The notes below the pieces were generated by a model. The model searched no databases and was not told where the DNA came from. It saw only the letters and a program-made list of their open reading frames with translations. Positions 6,479 through 8,444 of a stretch of 8,444 bases of DNA are shown here, one piece after another. The stretch is taken from positions 1 through 8,444 of the forward strand of contig CAMPGR010000145.1 in assembly GCA_946885605.1 (NCBI GenBank), given 5' to 3'. Within the stretch, counting starts at the first letter, position 1. Each line of letters starts with the position of its first letter. A program made the position numbers and the translations under genes. The stretch is from an uncultured Pseudomonadota bacterium (GTDB lineage Bacteria; Pseudomonadota; Gammaproteobacteria; Burkholderiales; SG8-41).

Positions 6479-7165
6479 CTAGGCGAGGCCGGCGATCGCG
6501 CCCGGCTCTTCGAGCTCGGAGAAGCGCACGGGCAGCACGTCCTGCGTCCTGAGCGTGCCGCTCGCCGACTTCTCGACGAGCGTCAGCGACTGCTTCTGGG
6601 GAATGCCCGTGGGAATCACCATGCGGCCGCCGGGCTTCAACTGCGACAACAGCGGCGGCGGGATCAGCTCGCACGCCGCCGTGACGATAATGCTGTCATA
6701 AGGAGCGTGATCGGGCAGGCCGTAGTAACCGTTCGCGACCCGCACCTCGATGTTCGTGTAGCCGAGCCGCCGCAGCCGCTTTTCGGCGCCCTGCGCGAGC
6801 TCCTCGATGATATCGACGCTGTAGACCTGCCGCACCAGCTCGGCGAGGATCGCCGCCTGGTAGCCGGCGCCGGCGCCGATCTCGAGCACGACATCCTCGG
6901 GCTCGAGCTCCAGCAGATCCGTCATCAGCGCGACGATGAACGGCTGTGAGACCGTCTTCTCGTATCCGATGGGCAGCGGCCGGTTGAGGTAGGCATAGGG
7001 CTGGAGCTCGAGCGGCACGAACTCGTGGCGGGGCATCCGGGCGAGCACACTGACGACACGCTCGTCGAACGCGGCGCGGCCGGTGTGCGAGACGGTCAGC
7101 GCCGCCTCGGCAATCACTTCGGCCATCATCTCCGCCCTCAGGCTTTCGAAAAGCTCCTCGCTCAT
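6479..7165 (-). CDS. pcm: Protein-L-isoaspartate O-methyltransferase
   Basis: This cytoplasmic repair enzyme transfers a methyl group from S-adenosylmethionine to isoaspartate residues in aged proteins. The protein is 228 aa, close to the normal size. Family landmarks are MPRHEFVP (44-51), NRPLPIG (61-67) and TVSQPFIVALMTDLLEL (71-87), whose Ser lies at the substrate site. The SAM-binding loop is LEIGAGAGYQ (94-103), followed by VYSVDI (114-119) and IIVTAACELIPPPLLSQLKPGG (start 159). The C-terminal DVLPVRF (209-215) is typical. ATG 7165 was chosen over GTG 7222, which would add 19 residues not expected in relatives. A GGGGAG lies 11 nt before 7165 on the minus strand, somewhat far for a Shine-Dalgarno. 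It appears to be first in the pcm-cyclase-MFS transcript. In many proteobacteria pcm sits instead beside surE, nlpD or rpoS. Confidence 0.94.
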   Translation of the reverse strand: MSEELFESLRAEMMAEVIAEAALTVSHTGRAAFDERVVSVLARMPRHEFVPLELQPYAYLNRPLPIGYEKTVSQPFIVALMTDLLELEPEDVVLEIGAGAGYQAAILAELVRQVYSVDIIEELAQGAEKRLRRLGYTNIEVRVANGYYGLPDHAPYDSIIVTAACELIPPPLLSQLKPGGRMVIPTGIPQKQSLTLVEKSASGTLRTQDVLPVRFSELEEPGAIAGLA

Positions 7166-7289
7166 GGAGAGGGAGACTCCCCGCGCGGCAAATAATTCCC
7201 GCTCGAAGATCTGCCACAACACCCGCGAAAGGGGAAGATTCCGCGCGCTCTTGCCACCTCGTCATTCCCGCGCTTTTGCCGAAGAGCCA

Positions 7290-7318
7290 TTGCAAATCAA
7301 GGCATAAAACACGACAAT
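7290..7318 (+). promoter_or_regulatory. Candidate sigma-70 promoter for the NYN-LOTUS gene
   Basis: TTGCAA (7290-7295) and GACAAT (7313-7318) each match the consensus at four of six positions and are 17 nt apart. They would give a start near 7325 and a leader of about 20 nt before ATG 7346. The match is moderate and rests on sequence alone. Confidence 0.3.
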
Positions 7319-7330
7319 CGCCCCGGTCAA
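7301..7330 (-). promoter_or_regulatory. Candidate sigma-70 promoter for the pcm operon
   Basis: On the minus strand TTGACC (7330-7325) matches the -35 consensus at five of six positions. It is followed after 18 nt by TATGCC (7306-7301), a weak -10. It overlaps the candidate plus-strand promoter of the NYN gene, so the two divergent units may share or compete for this segment. The leader to pcm would be about 130 nt. Confidence 0.25.
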
Positions 7331-7345
7331 CCTTCCGGACAGCTT

Positions 7346-8158
7346 ATGCCCGCACCCCAGGACACGAAAAACATGGCGCTTTTCTGCGACTTCGAGAACG
7401 TCGCGCTCGGCGCACGCGACGCGAAGTACGGGAAAATCGACATGAGGCGCGTGCTGGAGCGCCTTTTGCTCAAGGGCAGCATCGTGGTCAAGAAAGCGTA
7501 CTGCGACTGGGACCGCTACAAGGAGTTCAAGGGCACGATGCACGAGACGGCGTTCGAGCTGATCGAGATCCCGCACGTGCGCATGTCCGGGAAGAATTCC
7601 GCGGACATCCGCATGGTGGTCGACGCCCTCGACCTGTGCTACACCAAGGCGCACGTCGATACCTTCGTGCTCATTACCGGCGACTCGGACTTTTCCCCGC
7701 TCGTCAGCAAGCTGCGCGAGAACAACAAGACCGTGATCGGAGTGGGGGTGAAGCAGTCCTCATCCGATCTCCTCATTGCGAACTGCGACGAGTTCATCTA
7801 CTACGACGATCTGGTGCGCGAGAAAGGAAAACGACCGGCACGGAAGAAAGCTGCCGCGGCCGCGGGTGAGGCTGAAAAAGCGACGGCCGGCGAAGGGGAC
7901 AAGAAGCAGGAAGCGCTCGAGCTCGTGATGGAGACGATCGAGGCGCTCTTCGAGGAGCGCGGTGCCGAAGATCGCATCTGGGGCTCGATGGTGAAGCAGG
8001 CGCTCAAGCGCCGCAAGCCGGGATTCAACGAGACGTATTACAGCTTTCGCTCGTTCGGGAAGCTCCTCGAAGAAGCGGAGGCGCGCAAGCTCATCACGCT
8101 CGAGCACGACGACAAGTCGGGCGGTGTCATCATCACGAGCTTCAACCCCGATTATTGA
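7346..8158 (+). CDS. NYN-domain putative ribonuclease with C-terminal LOTUS/OST-HTH domain
   Basis: The protein has 270 aa. The N-terminal NYN (PIN-like, LabA/DUF88-type) domain spans about residues 9-157. Its acidic metal-site residues are visible: Asp15 and Asn18 in ALFCDFENV, Asp87 in GKNSADIRMVVDALD, and Asp113/Asp115 in ITGDSDFSPL. IYYDDLVRE (151-159) ends the domain. A low-complexity Lys/Ala/Glu linker (about 160-188) leads to a winged-helix LOTUS/OST-HTH domain (about 189-268, with PGFNETYYSFRSFGKLL at 225-241). NYN domains are predicted or shown to cut RNA, and LOTUS domains bind RNA or G-quadruplex RNA; the target here is unknown. ATG 7346 has only a weak GGA upstream. ATG 7373, preceded by AGGA, is an alternative that keeps the whole NYN core. 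It is divergent from pcm, with the next gene 52 nt downstream. Confidence 0.93.
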   Translation: MPAPQDTKNMALFCDFENVALGARDAKYGKIDMRRVLERLLLKGSIVVKKAYCDWDRYKEFKGTMHETAFELIEIPHVRMSGKNSADIRMVVDALDLCYTKAHVDTFVLITGDSDFSPLVSKLRENNKTVIGVGVKQSSSDLLIANCDEFIYYDDLVREKGKRPARKKAAAAAGEAEKATAGEGDKKQEALELVMETIEALFEERGAEDRIWGSMVKQALKRRKPGFNETYYSFRSFGKLLEEAEARKLITLEHDDKSGGVIITSFNPDY

Positions 8159-8194
8159 ACGCGTCGCCTCCGTGCCGGTCTCATCCGGATCGGC

Positions 8195-8200
8195 TTGGAG
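8195..8200 (+). promoter_or_regulatory. Ribosome binding site of the last, partial gene
   Basis: TTGGAG lies 10 nt before ATG 8211 and supports that start. No separate promoter is evident in the 52 nt after the NYN gene, so co-transcription is likely. Confidence 0.55.
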
Positions 8201-8210
8201 AAATCAAACC

Positions 8211-8444
8211 ATGCAGCATCGAAGGGATCCTCTCTTTCTCACGTTCGAACCCCGCCGCACGAACTGGCTCGAGCGTGTGCTCTACGCGGTCGGCGGCGTC
8301 GCGGTCATCGTCATCGGATTCTTTTTCGTCACCGTGGCGATTGTCGTCGGTGCGATTCTCGCGCTCGTGATCGTGGCGCGGCTGTGGTGGCTCTCGCGCA
8401 AGCTCGAGCGTGCGCGCAATCGCAACGTCGTCGAGGGCGAATAC
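8211..8444 (+). CDS. Small membrane protein of unknown function, cut off by the window end
   Basis: An open frame of 78 codons runs to the last base without a stop. The protein starts with a polar, basic stretch (MQHRRDPLFLTFEPRRTNW, 1-19). A hydrophobic region (about 23-61, rich in Val, Ile, Ala and Gly) follows, long enough for two membrane helices, with aromatic LWWL at its end. A basic tail then reads into VVEGEY at the window edge. From memory, short proteobacterial membrane proteins of about 90-110 aa with a similar EGEY-containing tail exist without known function; this resemblance is unverified. A Shine-Dalgarno at 8195-8200 supports the ATG. It follows the NYN-LOTUS gene by 52 nt on the same strand and is probably co-transcribed. 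Confidence 0.65.
   Translation, partial: MQHRRDPLFLTFEPRRTNWLERVLYAVGGVAVIVIGFFFVTVAIVVGAILALVIVARLWWLSRKLERARNRNVVEGEY

Noticed and set aside
4323..6552. Plus-strand open frames of 402 and 374 codons opposite the MFS and cyclase genes
   Set aside because: Both are shadows: no domain is seen, composition is skewed to Arg/His/Gln, and both overlap well-identified minus-strand genes.
7171..7181. GGGAG-A-CTCCC palindrome just upstream of the pcm ATG
   Set aside because: Five-base arms around a single base cannot form a stable hairpin loop; noted only because it covers the possible Shine-Dalgarno.
7166..7222. N-terminal extension of pcm to GTG 7222
   Set aside because: It adds 19 residues before the usual family start, uses a less common start codon and lacks a Shine-Dalgarno; kept only as an alternative.
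8183..8190. ATCCGGAT palindrome before the last gene
   Set aside because: An 8-bp palindrome is expected by chance and has no supporting context.
1..8444. CRISPR array, tRNA/rRNA, transposase, integrase or a known defence system
   Set aside because: No regular spaced repeats, RNA gene structures or mobile-element genes were seen on reading both strands. The NYN and cyclase genes lack the effector partners that would mark a CBASS-like or toxin-antitoxin system.

Overview
The window is G+C-rich chromosomal DNA packed with genes, most likely from a betaproteobacterium (Burkholderiales-like). The main evidence is an orphan Bug/TctC periplasmic binding protein with no TctA/TctB partner, a family strongly expanded in that group. 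The NYN-LOTUS protein and the cyclase-FHA protein also fit. No RNA genes, transposase genes, CRISPR array or phage genes are visible.

Layout. (1) 45-3054, minus strand: a tightly overlapping three-gene efflux operon, read right to left. It encodes a lipoprotein-type HlyD/YbhG membrane fusion protein, a single-domain ABC ATPase and an ABC-2 permease, joined by two 4-nt stop/start overlaps. A G-rich repeat-like tract (1-31) follows the last gene. (2) 3055-3211: a divergent control region with a strong inverted repeat whose two arms each read outward as an extended -10 sequence. (3) 3212-4177, plus strand: the Bug/TctC binding protein. (4) 4178-4316: a convergent intergenic region holding two adjacent hairpin-forming inverted repeats. 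(5) 4317-7165, minus strand: a probable operon of Pcm (protein-L-isoaspartate methyltransferase), a class III nucleotide cyclase with a C-terminal FHA domain, and a 12-TM MFS transporter. (6) 7166-7345: a second divergent control region. (7) 7346-8444, plus strand: a NYN-domain putative ribonuclease with a C-terminal LOTUS/OST-HTH domain, then the start of a small membrane protein cut off by the window edge.

How the genes may work together. The first three form a classic tripartite-type exporter: fusion protein, motor and membrane channel. An outer-membrane partner such as TolC would have to come from elsewhere. The Bug protein is a solute receptor without a local transporter. The Pcm/cyclase-FHA/MFS block is less usual: it puts protein repair, a possible cyclic-nucleotide source with a phosphothreonine-reading domain, and a transporter on one transcript. 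The cyclase keeps both metal aspartates and the adenine-selecting Lys/Asp pair, but has Tyr where the transition-state Arg is expected, so its activity is uncertain. Most of the window is ordinary. The points most worth a second look are that cyclase, the symmetric divergent promoter/operator at 3143-3170, and the paired hairpins at 4221-4283.
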